From: an uncultured Chloroflexota bacterium
Lineage (GTDB): Bacteria > Chloroflexota > Anaerolineae > Aggregatilineales > Phototrophicaceae
DNA: 33,300 bases
Direction: 5' to 3'
NCBI GenBank assembly: GCA_903864435.1
Contig: CAIPFY010000186.1
Location: 1 to 33,300, forward strand
Shown: positions 14,895-23,555 of the stretch, one piece after another
Position numbering within the stretch: the first letter of the stretch is position 1
Layout of the letters: each line of letters opens with the position of its first letter
Made by a program: the position numbers and the translations under genes
Notes under the pieces: model-generated
Database searches by the model: none
Told to the model about the DNA's origin: nothing
The model's input: the letters and a program-made list of their open reading frames with translations, nothing else

Positions 14895-16652
14895 ATGACA
14901 GGCTTTTCCTTTCGTGTTCCCCCTCGCCTGAAGCTATTTTTGTCGTATTACAAACCCTATCGGAAACTGCTGGTGGCTGATTTGTTCTGTGCGCTGGTGG
15001 TGGCAGCGACGGCGCTGCTGCTACCTTTGTGCGCCCGTTATGTGACGCAAAATGTACTCCAGCAAAAGACAGCGGAACCTTTCGCGCAGATTGTATTCAT
15101 CGGTGGGGTGATGTTGGTGCTGGTCGGGATTCAGGCCGTGTGCAATATGTTTGTGGACTATCGCGGTCACGGTATGGGCGCTCTGATGGAAAGTGACATG
15201 CGCTCCGATCTATTCGCCCATTGTCAAAAACTGCCTTTCGCCTTCTACGACGAACAGCGCACCGGACAACTTATGTCGCGCATCACCAACGATCTGTTCG
15301 CAATCTCGGAACTCTGTCATCATGGTCCCGAAGACCTGACGATTGCGGTGCTGAAGTTTGCAGGCGCGTTCATCATCTTGATGACGATCAATGTGCCTTT
15401 GACGATCATCCTTTTCCTATTCATGCCGCTGATGACCGTTTATGCGCTCTATTTCAATCGCAAGATGAACGCTGCCTTGATGCGTAGTCGCGCTCGCATC
15501 GGGGATGTGAATGCACAGGTGGAGGATACGCTGGCGGGAATCCGGGTTGTCAAGGCGTTCACGAATGAGGCGCTTGAACAGCAGAAATTCGCCCGTCAGA
15601 ACGAACAATTCGTCGCCAGTCGTCTAGCCGGCTACAAGAGCGAGACATTCTTTTACAACGGTATGGAAGTTTTTGTCCATCTTTTTACCATTACGGTGAT
15701 TGTGGTGGGCGGCGCAGGCATTGTGCTGAATGCGCTCAATCTGACGGATGTGGTCACTTTTTTGCTGTATGTCGGTAGTTTGATGGAGCCGATTCATCGA
15801 GTCGTCAATCTGGCGCGGTTGTATCAGGAAGGTATTACGGGCTTCAACCGGTTTCTTGAGATTATGGAGATTGAACCGGCTATTCAGGATGCGCCACAAG
15901 CGGTTGACCTGAAGCACGTTCAAGGCCACATCGAATTTCAGAACGTCAGCTTTCGCTACCGGGATGACCACGAGTGTGTGTTGAAGGGCTTGTCTGTCTC
16001 GATCAAAGCGGGTGAGTATGTCGCGCTGGTGGGTAGTTCCGGGGTTGGCAAGACAACGCTCTGCACCTTGATTCCGCGCTTCTATGAAGTGACCGAAGGA
16101 CAAATTTTGGTGGATGGTCAGGATGTCCGGCATATTCGCCAATGCGCTCTGCGAAACCACATCGGGGTTGTCCAGCAGGAGACGTATCTGTTTGCAGGCA
16201 GTATCGCGGATAACATTCGCTACGGGAAACCGGACGCCAGCGATGATGCTATTGTGGAGGCAGCCCGCCGCGCTCATGCGCATGAATTCATCATGGCGTT
16301 GCCGGAGGGGTATGCGACAGATGTCGGTCAGCGGGGTATCAAACTCTCCGGTGGGCAGAAACAGCGGTTGAGTATCGCCCGTGTGTTTCTTAAGAATCCG
16401 CCCATCATCATCCTTGACGAAGCAACGAGTGCGCTGGATAACGAAAGCGAGAATGCGGTGCAGGAGGCTATGGAGTCGCTCTTTGTCAATCGCACCGTTC
16501 TGGTCATCGCGCATCGCCTCTCTACGGTTCGTCATGCACAGCGGATTCTGGTGCTGACTGAGAACGGGATTGATGAGCAGGGGACACATGACGAGCTACT
16601 GGCGCTGAACGGGTTATATGCGCGGCTCTACCACTTCCAATTGCGCCTCTAA
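14895..16652 (+). CDS. ABC exporter, fused permease and ATPase (MsbA/BmrA type)
   Basis: 585-residue half-transporter that would act as a homodimer in the cytoplasmic membrane. The type IV exporter membrane domain (about 15-320) has six spans and the coupling-helix region FYDEQRTGQLMSRITND (117-133). The ATPase domain follows (345-585) with Walker A GSSGVGKTT (380-388), Q-loop VVQQETYLF, signature LSGGQ (484-488), Walker B IIILDEA (504-510) and switch His in IAHRLST. All catalytic residues are intact. The substrate (lipid or drug) cannot be told. TACAAT at 14870 may be the -10 box. It ends at a bidirectional terminator. Confidence 0.95.
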   Translation: MTGFSFRVPPRLKLFLSYYKPYRKLLVADLFCALVVAATALLLPLCARYVTQNVLQQKTAEPFAQIVFIGGVMLVLVGIQAVCNMFVDYRGHGMGALMESDMRSDLFAHCQKLPFAFYDEQRTGQLMSRITNDLFAISELCHHGPEDLTIAVLKFAGAFIILMTINVPLTIILFLFMPLMTVYALYFNRKMNAALMRSRARIGDVNAQVEDTLAGIRVVKAFTNEALEQQKFARQNEQFVASRLAGYKSETFFYNGMEVFVHLFTITVIVVGGAGIVLNALNLTDVVTFLLYVGSLMEPIHRVVNLARLYQEGITGFNRFLEIMEIEPAIQDAPQAVDLKHVQGHIEFQNVSFRYRDDHECVLKGLSVSIKAGEYVALVGSSGVGKTTLCTLIPRFYEVTEGQILVDGQDVRHIRQCALRNHIGVVQQETYLFAGSIADNIRYGKPDASDDAIVEAARRAHAHEFIMALPEGYATDVGQRGIKLSGGQKQRLSIARVFLKNPPIIILDEATSALDNESENAVQEAMESLFVNRTVLVIAHRLSTVRHAQRILVLTENGIDEQGTHDELLALNGLYARLYHFQLRL

Positions 16653-16680
16653 ACGGGTTTGCACGGGCACCCGGCAACAA

Positions 16681-16708
16681 AAAACTCCAGTCAAACGACT
16701 GGAGTTTT
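16681..16708. terminator. Bidirectional intrinsic terminator
   Basis: Perfect 12-bp stem AAAACTCCAGTC/GACTGGAGTTTT with a four-base loop. T-runs occur in both directions, ending the ABC exporter (plus) and the tRNA-Gly transcript (minus). Confidence 0.9.
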
Positions 16709-16712
16709 GCTG

Positions 16713-16784
16713 AGCGGGCGACGAGATTCGAACTCGTGACATCTTCCTTGGCAAGGAAGCATTCTACCGCTGAATTACGCCCGC
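16713..16784 (-). tRNA. tRNA-Gly (anticodon GCC)
   Basis: Acceptor GCGGGCG pairs with CGCCCGC and the discriminator is U, as usual for bacterial glycine tRNAs. Anticodon stem CTTCC/GGAAG carries loop TTGCCAA, giving anticodon GCC. The T arm ACGAG/CTCGT holds TTCGAAT. CCA is not encoded. A canonical promoter lies just upstream and a terminator just downstream. Confidence 0.96.
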
Positions 16785-16794
16785 ATACCCCTAA

Positions 16795-16823
16795 ACTATA
16801 GCAAGCTCACCAACCCTTTTCAA
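16795..16823 (-). promoter_or_regulatory. Sigma-70 type promoter of tRNA-Gly
   Basis: Read on the minus strand: TTGAAA (16823-16818), a 17-base spacer and TATAGT (16800-16795). This predicts a start near 16788, a few bases before the tRNA 5' end at 16784. Confidence 0.75.
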
Positions 16824-16826
16824 GGG

Positions 16827-17501
16827 TCATTTTCCAGTTTTTTCATGGAAATACTGGATTTGCTCCCGTAAGGCGGACAGCGTGAATCCCGCCAGCGTGG
16901 AGACGACGATATGCGCACCCGGCCCGTGTTCCCCGCCGATGCCCACCGCCCAGAAGCCGCCGGTCAGCGCCGCTTGCATCCCCGCCCGCGAGTCCTCGAA
17001 AACGGCGGCCTGTGCTGGCGTGATGCCGAGTTGTTCCGCCACCCACAGGAAAATATCCGGCGCGGGTTTGTTGCGGCTGACGGTGTTGCCATCTGCCACC
17101 ATATCGAACAGCGGCAGGAGTTGCAGCGCCGCCAATACGTTGCGGGCATTCTGGCTGGATGACCCTAACGCCACCTTCAGGCCAGCGGCACGCGCCTCGC
17201 TGATGAGGGGGACGATGCCGGGACAGACCGCATCCGGTTTCAGGTCGCGCAGGAGTTCCACGAAGAACGAATTCTTGCGATCCATGTACTGCTGCGCCAG
17301 TTCGTCGCTGATCGGCGCACCGTTCAGGAACACGTCGAGGCTGGCACGGCGCACGAGTCCCTGCATCCGGTAGTGCTGTTCCTCGGTGAAGGGGACGTGT
17401 AGTTCTTCAGCCAGCCTGTGCCATGATCGGCGGTGAATTTCGGGCGTGTGGACAATCACGCCATCCAGATCAAAAATGAGTGCGTGGAGTTCCAAATTCA
17501 T
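16827..17501 (-). CDS. HAD-superfamily sugar phosphatase / beta-phosphoglucomutase-like
   Basis: 224-residue haloacid dehalogenase-fold enzyme of the phosphoglucomutase-like subgroup. Motif I is FDLDGVIVHT (nucleophile Asp11, acid/base Asp13). A helical cap fills about 20-80. Motif II is GSSSQNARNVL near 119-129, motif III Lys lies in SRNKPAPDIF, and motif IV is VFEDSRAGMQAA. The cap begins with PEIHRRSWHRL as in beta-phosphoglucomutases. The ATG at 17501 fits the family start. Upstream starts to 17567 would overlap the divergent esterase gene. Substrate unknown: sugar phosphate mutase or phosphatase. Confidence 0.9.
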   Translation of the reverse strand: MNLELHALIFDLDGVIVHTPEIHRRSWHRLAEELHVPFTEEQHYRMQGLVRRASLDVFLNGAPISDELAQQYMDRKNSFFVELLRDLKPDAVCPGIVPLISEARAAGLKVALGSSSQNARNVLAALQLLPLFDMVADGNTVSRNKPAPDIFLWVAEQLGITPAQAAVFEDSRAGMQAALTGGFWAVGIGGEHGPGAHIVVSTLAGFTLSALREQIQYFHEKTGK

Positions 17502-17548
17502 CTCGGAGTGGTTGTTGGTTGACGTAAACCTCGCTATCATAGCACGGT

Positions 17549-18550
17549 ATGACCCAAAAGAAACCACTCATTACCCTGCTTGTCGTTTGCATCGGCCTGC
17601 TGCTGGCCGCGTGTGACCCGCTGGCTCCCGCGCCCACCCCGCAGGTGATCGTGGTGACTGCCGTTCCTAGCGCCACGCCACTGCCGACGGCTACGCCCGC
17701 CGCCACCCACACGCCCATCCCGACCAGCACTCCCGCGCTGGAACCGTCGGCGACTCCGTTCCCGTGTGACGAGGAAAGCGGACAGATTTTCCGCTTCGAT
17801 AGCTTCCGCAGCACCATTGCGGGCGAGACTTTGCGCTACCGCGTGTATGTGCCGCCCTGCTACCAGCAGACGCAGCGCCGCTATCCGGTGGCCTTTCTGC
17901 TGCACGGTTCGGGCGAGCGCGAAGATCAGTGGGAGAAGATCGGCGCGACGATTGCGCTCGATCAAGGCTTCCGGCTGAATGTGTTGCCGCCGATGATTCT
18001 GGTCATGCCCTATTTTGGCACGGTAGGCAACGATAACTACTTCCCGCCCGACCCATCTTTTGAGTCGGTGCTGCTGAATGAACTGCTACCCGCCGTTGAC
18101 CGCGATTTCTGCACATGGAACAACCGCGATCACCGCGCACTGGGCGGGATTTCACGCGGCGGATTCTGGGCGTACAGCATTGGCCTGCGCCATCCCGATT
18201 TGTTCGGGATTCTGGGCGGCCACAGCGCGTATATGACCGAGGATTTGAGCGCCGTCCCCTCGCCGTTTAACCCGCTGGAACTGGCGCTGAACTCGTCGCT
18301 GCTGCTGGATGCTGGTTTGCAGTTGTATCTGGATAACGGCGCACAGGATCGTTCCGGTGTGGCGCTGCAACTGCTCTCCAGCCACCTGACCACGCGCAAT
18401 ATCCCGCACACCTACGTGATTAACCCCGTCGGCGACCACAACGATGAATACTGGTCGTCGCACGTTTCGGAATATCTGGCGTTCTACGGGCGCAACTGGC
18501 CGAAAGACATCACCCAACTGCCGAGTTGCCTCGAACCTAGCCCGCGCTAG
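17549..18550 (+). CDS. Esterase-family lipoprotein
   Basis: 333-residue lipoprotein. The signal peptide ends LLAAC (Cys22), followed by a Pro/Thr linker (26-72) and then an alpha/beta hydrolase of the esterase-D/feruloyl-esterase type. Landmarks are VAFLLHGSG (114-122), the nucleophile motif GGISRGG with Ser202, a likely acid in DNGAQD (Asp267) and the base His297 in VGDHNDEYW. This supports an outer-surface acyl- or carbohydrate-esterase. The start is close to the divergent HAD gene. The 3' end overlaps the convergent creatininase-family gene by 14 bases. Confidence 0.88.
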   Translation: MTQKKPLITLLVVCIGLLLAACDPLAPAPTPQVIVVTAVPSATPLPTATPAATHTPIPTSTPALEPSATPFPCDEESGQIFRFDSFRSTIAGETLRYRVYVPPCYQQTQRRYPVAFLLHGSGEREDQWEKIGATIALDQGFRLNVLPPMILVMPYFGTVGNDNYFPPDPSFESVLLNELLPAVDRDFCTWNNRDHRALGGISRGGFWAYSIGLRHPDLFGILGGHSAYMTEDLSAVPSPFNPLELALNSSLLLDAGLQLYLDNGAQDRSGVALQLLSSHLTTRNIPHTYVINPVGDHNDEYWSSHVSEYLAFYGRNWPKDITQLPSCLEPSPR

Positions 18551-19718
18551 GGGTTCGCCACGTTTGGCGGGCGAGGACGGATTGTGGCGTAAGCCCCTGC
18601 GCCGCCTGTTCTGCCCGCCGCGCCAACCGCAACCGCGCCTGCTCATGAATCTCGCGGATGTGGACGACTTTCTCCTCGACAGCCACGTTGAACCACGCCG
18701 CGCCCTTTTCGGCGGTGGCGTAACTGCCGCTGCCATACGCGCCAGTGAGCGTGTCGTCCTCCCATTGGCTGGTGATGATGAGCGCCCCGCCTTCAATCCA
18801 GTCCATGTAGTAATTGGGCGTGCTGATGAAATCCGGCTCGTCCACCACGCGCTCCATTTTGCATAGTTCCGGGCGCAGGTGCAGCAAATAGGCCGTTTCC
18901 AGTTCGCAGGCATGTCCCATGCCGCCGATGGGCGAACTTCGCAGGGCTTCCAACGCGGGCGCGCCGAGATGTCCAGAGGTGTGCAGGAAGGTGGTGGCGG
19001 CAAAGACGTGCTGATGCCGATCCCCGATGTATTTCACGGTGTTGTGCAGGAAGGACGAATTGCCGCCGTGACCACTCATCAGGTAGAAGCGGTCTGCGCC
19101 GCGTTCGACCAGCCCATCTGCCACTTCGATCAGGAAATCCTCGAACACCCGCCCGCCGAGGTTGGTCGTCCCCGCAAAGGCGCTGTGGTACATGCTCACG
19201 CCGTAGGGCAGCGTCGGTAGCATTTCGGCCTCATCCGGTGCGGCGGCGGCGGCGGCGCTGGCAATCGCGCCGATGATGACGGTATCGGTGTTCAGCGGCA
19301 GGTGATAGGCGTGCTGTTCGGTGTGACCGCAGGGGATGAGGATGACGCGCTGCGGTGTGGCGGCCAGTGGCGTGAACACGGGCGGGGTGGTGCGTTCCAG
19401 CCGCAAGTGTGCATATTGAGGATCGAACAGGTCTTCCGGCCCCGCATGGATGACATACAGCTTGGTGAAGCCGGCTTCGAGAAAAGTGCTGAAGATGGCC
19501 CGCACGATGCGCCGCAGCATGGCTTCGCTCACGGGGGCGGCGCTGCCTTGCCAGCCGTAGGGGAGCGTGGGCAGTAGCACCAGTGTGGGCATGCCCAGCA
19601 CACGGGCGATGCGCTCAAGGTCGTAGCCGTCGCCTAGCGTGAGTACCAGCGGCAAATCACGCGGGAGGTCTGGCACTTCCGGCCACGTTAGTTCTTCGTA
19701 GCGAATGAAGGTTGTCAT
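18537..19718 (-). CDS. Creatininase-family amidohydrolase with a degenerate N-terminal repeat
   Basis: 393 residues, against about 250 for ordinary creatininase-family enzymes. The C-terminal part (124-380) is a full domain: PCGHTEQHAYHLPLNTD (129-145, metal ligands Glu134, His and Asp145), LPTLPYG (167-173), SGHGGN (215-220) and a Glu in ACELETAYL (270-278). The family normally reads GSxEQHGPHLP; here His-Tyr replaces Gly-Pro. Residues 44-95 repeat the middle of the domain (LLPTLPYGW, then an amphipathic helix and FTKLYVIHAGPE in place of the GHGGN region) without the metal ligands. Members hydrolyse cyclic or linear amides; the substrate is unknown. Convergent with the esterase, divergent from the channel-like gene. 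Confidence 0.88.
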   Translation of the reverse strand: MTTFIRYEELTWPEVPDLPRDLPLVLTLGDGYDLERIARVLGMPTLVLLPTLPYGWQGSAAPVSEAMLRRIVRAIFSTFLEAGFTKLYVIHAGPEDLFDPQYAHLRLERTTPPVFTPLAATPQRVILIPCGHTEQHAYHLPLNTDTVIIGAIASAAAAAAPDEAEMLPTLPYGVSMYHSAFAGTTNLGGRVFEDFLIEVADGLVERGADRFYLMSGHGGNSSFLHNTVKYIGDRHQHVFAATTFLHTSGHLGAPALEALRSSPIGGMGHACELETAYLLHLRPELCKMERVVDEPDFISTPNYYMDWIEGGALIITSQWEDDTLTGAYGSGSYATAEKGAAWFNVAVEEKVVHIREIHEQARLRLARRAEQAAQGLTPQSVLARQTWRTPSAG

Positions 19719-19843
19719 ACATCCTCACGATTGCGTATATTGCTCTCATGATAATTCACATCCGAACTAGCGGAAAGTTGGGGTGTCGCCTAGCGGTTGT
19801 CCTATTACAATTTATGTGTATTGAATGCTTTTCAGGGGGGCGT

Positions 19844-20938
19844 GTGGAATTCATCAACGGTGTGGTCAGTGTGATTGTTTTTCTGGCAGGTGCTTCGATT
19901 GTGGGCTATGCGGTGATGGCAGCGGTGCGGACGGTGGTGCTGCAGCGTGGCGATCAGGTGCGGCTGACGCGCTATGTGTTTCACAGCATCAATGCGCTGT
20001 TCCAGATGCGTGCCCGCAAAGCGCAAACCTATCTGGAGCGTGACCGCATCATGGCGTTGTACGCGCCGATCAGCCTGCTGATGCTGCCGATTGCGTGGTT
20101 GGTGTTGATCGTCATCGGTTACATGCTCATGTACCGCGCTATCGGTGTGCAACCGCTGTACGACGCGCTCAAAGTCAGCGGGTCGTCGGTGTTCACGCTC
20201 GGCTTTTTCACGGTGGACACGCTCCCCGTGACGATTCTGGAGTTCACCGAGGCCACGCTAGGGCTGGGCATCGTGGCGCTGCTGCTCTCGTATTTGCCCA
20301 CCATGTACAGCGCCTTCTCGCGCCGCGAAACGCTGGTGACGCTGCTCGAAGTCCGCGCCGACTCGCCGCCTTCCGCTGTCACGCTGATTACCCGCGCACA
20401 CGGCGTTCGCGGGTTGGACTATCTGGCGGAATTGTGGGAGCTGTGGGAAGTGTGGTTCGCGGAGATTGACGAGAGCCATACTTCCCTGTCAGCCATCAAC
20501 TTTTTCCGTTCACCACAACCGGATCGCTCATGGATTACGGCGGCAGGTTGTGTGTTGGATACGGCGGCGCTGGTGACGGCGGTGGTGGATATGCCCCCCA
20601 GCCCGGAAGCGCAGTTGTGCATCCGTGCTGGTTTCGTGGCGCTGCGGCACATCTCGGATTTCTTCCGCATCGAGTATTACCCCGACCCGCATTTTCCCGA
20701 TCAGCCGATCAGCATCACCCGCGAGGAGTTTGACGAGGCGTGTAAAGAGTTGGCGGCGGCGGGAGTGCCGCTGAAGGCCGATTTCGATCAGGCGTGGCTG
20801 GATTTTGCGGGCTGGCGTGTGAATTACGATACGCCGCTGCTGGCGCTGTGCGAACTGACGATGGCTCCCTATGCGCCGTGGTCATCCGATCGCGGCATTC
20901 AGCGGGCGCGGGGTGGCAGGGCAAAAATCGGCTTCTAA
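19844..20938 (+). CDS. Ion-channel-like membrane protein (two-pore-type, unusual filter)
   Basis: About 364 residues from the GTG at 19844. Spans lie near 5-27, 73-98 and 134-155. Between the last two, residues 105-125 (YDALKVSGSSVFTLGFFTV) look like a pore helix and filter of the bacterial ion-channel-2 family, with TLGF where potassium channels have TVGYG. The C-terminal 200 residues are soluble and mostly helical. The frame is open back to 19712, but starts there would overlap the divergent creatininase gene. TACAAT (19806-19811) suggests transcription begins near 19818. AGGGGGG precedes the GTG closely. ATG at 19814 is an alternative. The channel assignment is moderate, ion unknown. Confidence 0.7.
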   Translation: MEFINGVVSVIVFLAGASIVGYAVMAAVRTVVLQRGDQVRLTRYVFHSINALFQMRARKAQTYLERDRIMALYAPISLLMLPIAWLVLIVIGYMLMYRAIGVQPLYDALKVSGSSVFTLGFFTVDTLPVTILEFTEATLGLGIVALLLSYLPTMYSAFSRRETLVTLLEVRADSPPSAVTLITRAHGVRGLDYLAELWELWEVWFAEIDESHTSLSAINFFRSPQPDRSWITAAGCVLDTAALVTAVVDMPPSPEAQLCIRAGFVALRHISDFFRIEYYPDPHFPDQPISITREEFDEACKELAAAGVPLKADFDQAWLDFAGWRVNYDTPLLALCELTMAPYAPWSSDRGIQRARGGRAKIGF

Positions 20939-20960
20939 TGCGATTCTGATGGGCGATCTG

Positions 20961-20989
20961 TTGACAGAAACCGGCATTGATCGTATTGT
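20961..20989 (+). promoter_or_regulatory. Sigma-70 type promoter of the P450 gene
   Basis: Perfect TTGACA (20961-20966), a 17-base spacer and TATTGT (20984-20989). This predicts a start about 47 bases before the ATG at 21043. TACAAT at 20997 is a second possible -10 box. Confidence 0.6.
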
Positions 20990-21042
20990 GTTTCTGTACA
21001 ATTTGTCTATAAACAGTCATTTCGTCTACAAAGGTGAGTGGT

Positions 21043-22404
21043 ATGGTACAGCAGATTCCGCCGGGGCCGCCCGTCAAAGGCTTGTTCGGCAATATACGGG
21101 CGTTCCAGCAGCAGCAGATTGAATTCCTGACGGCGAACCGCGACCAGTACGGCGATCTGGCCTATATCGCCCGCATCGGCAACCGCCGCGTGTACCAGTT
21201 GAATCATCCTGACGATATTCAAATGGTGCTGGTCAAGCATCCCGATCAGGTGGAAAAGACTCCGGCGCTGAAACGGGCGACCCGTAAAGCCATCGGCAGC
21301 GGCCTGCTGACCAGCGAAGGCGAGTTTCACAAACGACAGCGAAAACTGGTGCAACCGGCCTTCCATGCGCGGCGCATCGCCTCGTATGCTGATGTGATGG
21401 TGGCTTACGCCGGACAGTTGGCGGATACGTGGCAGCAGGGCGAACAGCGCAATCTGGCGCACGATATGATGGAACTGACCATGCGCATCGTGGGCAAGAC
21501 GCTGTTTGACCGCGAGGTGAGCAGCGAGGCGGATGTCATCGGCAGCGCGATCACGGTGGGGCTGGAAGCGACCATGCACCGCCTGACGCACCCGCTGGTT
21601 CTGCCGGAATGGGTTCCCACGCCTACCAACCGCCTCCGCCAACAGTCGGCACGGCTGTTAGACGAGACGATTAACGAGATTATCCAGTCGCGTCGTCAGG
21701 CCGGTGAGGATAAGGGCGATCTGCTCTCGATGCTGCTGATGGCGGCGGACGAGGACGACGGCGGGCAGATGAACAACAAGCAGGTACGCGACGAAGCGAT
21801 GACGCTATTCATCGCCGGTCACGAAACCACCGCCAACGCGCTGAGCTGGGCGTTTTACCTGCTGGCACAACATCCCGCTGTGGAGGCGAAACTCCGCGAG
21901 GAGATTGAGCGCGTGCTGGGGGGACGTGCGCCCGCGTTTGCCGATTTGCCGAACCTGACATATGCCGAACAGGTGGTGCGCGAGGCTATGCGCCTGTACC
22001 CGCCGGCGTGGATTATCACCCGCCTGACCACCGCCGAGATGGAGATTCGCGGCTACCGTATCCCGAAGGGCAGTATGCTGGTGCTGAGTCCGTATGTGAT
22101 GCACCATCATCCGCGTTACTGGGACGAACCGGAGGCGTTCAAGCCGGAGCGTTTCGCCGCAGGTTGGGAGGAGCGCGTCCCGAAGTATGCCTATTTCCCG
22201 TTCGGCGGCGGCCCGCGCATTTGCGTGGGCAACCAGTTCGCGCTGATGGAAGCCCATCTGCTGCTGGTGCGGCTGATGCAGCGGGCGCATTTTGATCTGC
22301 TGCCGCAACCGGCGGTGGAGATGCAACCGCTGGTGACGCTGCGCCCGCGCAACGGCATTCCGGTGCGGGTGAGCCTGCGCGAACGGGTGGCGCAACCTGT
22401 CTAA
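21043..22404 (+). CDS. Cytochrome P450 monooxygenase
   Basis: 453-residue soluble P450, with no membrane anchor. The conserved I-helix oxygen-activating motif is AGHETT, the K-helix is EAMRLYPP (ExxR), and the PERF region is KPERF. The heme-binding loop FGGGPRICVG supplies the thiolate Cys. The N-terminus starts with PPGPPVKGLFGN, a membrane-type P450 proline hinge without the preceding anchor. CYP102/CYP110-like enzymes oxidise fatty acids or terpenoids, but the substrate is not readable. No ferredoxin or reductase gene is adjacent. AAAGGTGAG lies just before the ATG; GTG at 21034 is an alternative. Confidence 0.95.
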   Translation: MVQQIPPGPPVKGLFGNIRAFQQQQIEFLTANRDQYGDLAYIARIGNRRVYQLNHPDDIQMVLVKHPDQVEKTPALKRATRKAIGSGLLTSEGEFHKRQRKLVQPAFHARRIASYADVMVAYAGQLADTWQQGEQRNLAHDMMELTMRIVGKTLFDREVSSEADVIGSAITVGLEATMHRLTHPLVLPEWVPTPTNRLRQQSARLLDETINEIIQSRRQAGEDKGDLLSMLLMAADEDDGGQMNNKQVRDEAMTLFIAGHETTANALSWAFYLLAQHPAVEAKLREEIERVLGGRAPAFADLPNLTYAEQVVREAMRLYPPAWIITRLTTAEMEIRGYRIPKGSMLVLSPYVMHHHPRYWDEPEAFKPERFAAGWEERVPKYAYFPFGGGPRICVGNQFALMEAHLLLVRLMQRAHFDLLPQPAVEMQPLVTLRPRNGIPVRVSLRERVAQPV

Positions 22405-22411
22405 CAACGAT

Positions 22412-22441
22412 GCCAGAGGGGTACATGCGTACCCCTCTGGC
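22412..22441. terminator. Perfect 13-bp hairpin between convergent genes
   Basis: GCCAGAGGGGTAC (22412-22424) and its exact complement (22429-22441) with loop ATGC, eight bases after the P450 stop and twelve from the convergent oxidoreductase stop. No U-tract on either side, so a strong stem that may block both transcripts or protect their 3' ends. Confidence 0.7.
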
Positions 22442-22452
22442 GCTGCGTGTGC

Positions 22453-23376
22453 TTAGTTGTTGAAGTCCACCGCGATTTTGCCGCGTGTGGATTGCGTCTG
22501 ATTGGCCTGCAACGCTTCATGAATCTGGTCGAGGCTGAACGTCTGGCTGATGTGCGGCTGCACGCGCTTGTCCTCAATGCACTGCGAGATGCTTGTGAGG
22601 ATGGCGGTGGTGGGTTGGACATTGGTGTACGTGGCCTGTATCTGGCGCGGCGCGGCGGCCTCTACCGGCGGCGGTGTGACCATGCACACCAGTTTGCCGC
22701 CCGCTTTGAGGACATCCAGCGAACGGGTGGACACTTCAAAGCCGACGGTATCCAGCACCAGATCAACCGGCTTGACTACCGACTCGAACTTCGCGGCATT
22801 GTAGTCCACAAATTCGTCCGCGCCCAACCCGCGCACGAAGGCTTCATTACGGGCGGAAGCCGTGCCGATGACATACGCGCCAGCAATCTTGGCGAATTGC
22901 ACCGCGAAATGACCGACTCCACCGGCTGCCGCGTGAATCAGGACGCGCTGCCCCGGCTGAATCTGCCCCGCTTCAAACAGCGAATGCCATGCGGTGACGG
23001 CTGCGAGGGGGACGGCTGCGGCCTGCGCGTAGGTGAGCGAGGCCGGTTTGGGCGCGATGCTGCTGGCTGCGAGGGTGGTGTATTCCGCGAACGCGCCGCC
23101 GCCGAACCCCTTCATGCCGTAGACAGCGGTTGCTACCGGAAAGTCGGTCACGCCTTCGCCCAGCGCCGCCACATCTCCGGCAAAATCAGAGCCGAGGATG
23201 CGCGGCAAGGAGACGTAATCCTTCAGATACCCCTCGCGCACCTTCCAGTCCACCGGATTGATGCCGGCAGCACGGATGCGTACCAGCACCTCGCCGGGGG
23301 CAGGCTGCGGAACCGGAACATCTTCCATCACGGCTTTGTCATTGCCGCCCCATTCCCGAATCATCAGTGCTTTCAT
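22453..23376 (-). CDS. NADP-dependent quinone-oxidoreductase-like MDR enzyme
   Basis: 307 residues, medium-chain dehydrogenase/reductase fold without the catalytic zinc Cys or structural zinc Cys cluster. The N-terminal catalytic domain has AAGINPVDWKVREGY (43-57 region) and LGSDFAGDVAALG. The Rossmann motif is AAAGGVGHFAVQFAKIAG near 150-165, followed by GTASARNEAFVRGLGADEFVDY. This matches zinc-independent quinone reductase and enoyl-reductase-like enzymes that use NADPH. GGGGAGA lies about seven bases before the ATG at 23376. A good promoter with overlapping repeats lies upstream, so it is likely regulated by an electrophile- or redox-sensing repressor that is not in the window. Confidence 0.92.
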   Translation of the reverse strand: MKALMIREWGGNDKAVMEDVPVPQPAPGEVLVRIRAAGINPVDWKVREGYLKDYVSLPRILGSDFAGDVAALGEGVTDFPVATAVYGMKGFGGGAFAEYTTLAASSIAPKPASLTYAQAAAVPLAAVTAWHSLFEAGQIQPGQRVLIHAAAGGVGHFAVQFAKIAGAYVIGTASARNEAFVRGLGADEFVDYNAAKFESVVKPVDLVLDTVGFEVSTRSLDVLKAGGKLVCMVTPPPVEAAAPRQIQATYTNVQPTTAILTSISQCIEDKRVQPHISQTFSLDQIHEALQANQTQSTRGKIAVDFNN

Positions 23377-23413
23377 GATTTGTCTCCCCATATCCCGTAT
23401 TGTCCAGTGTTGG

Positions 23414-23442
23414 ATGATAAATACTGTAATTAATAAAGTAAA
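23414..23442 (-). promoter_or_regulatory. Promoter of the MDR oxidoreductase gene with overlapping repeats
   Basis: On the minus strand: TTTACT (23442-23437), a 17-base spacer and TATCAT (23419-23414), with a start near 23407. It overlaps inverted arms GTAATT (23426-23431)/AATTAC (23441-23446) and a direct repeat TACTG(T/C)AAT at 23422-23430 and 23444-23452. The arrangement looks like an operator. Confidence 0.6.
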
Positions 23443-23555
23443 TTACTGCAATAGGGAAAGCAACTTTCGGGGTTATATTGGCGGGTAATCGGCAGCAAAA
23501 AGCGCGGGACACCTGTTGCGTCCCGATCAACCGCTACCGTTAAGCGTGAGTGCGG

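Noticed and set aside
15624..16589. Minus-strand frame opposite the ABC exporter
   Set aside because: Antisense shadow of a complete ATPase domain. No start signal or domain.
22447..23433. Plus-strand frame opposite the MDR oxidoreductase
   Set aside because: Antisense image. The minus frame has the Rossmann motif, promoter and ribosome site.
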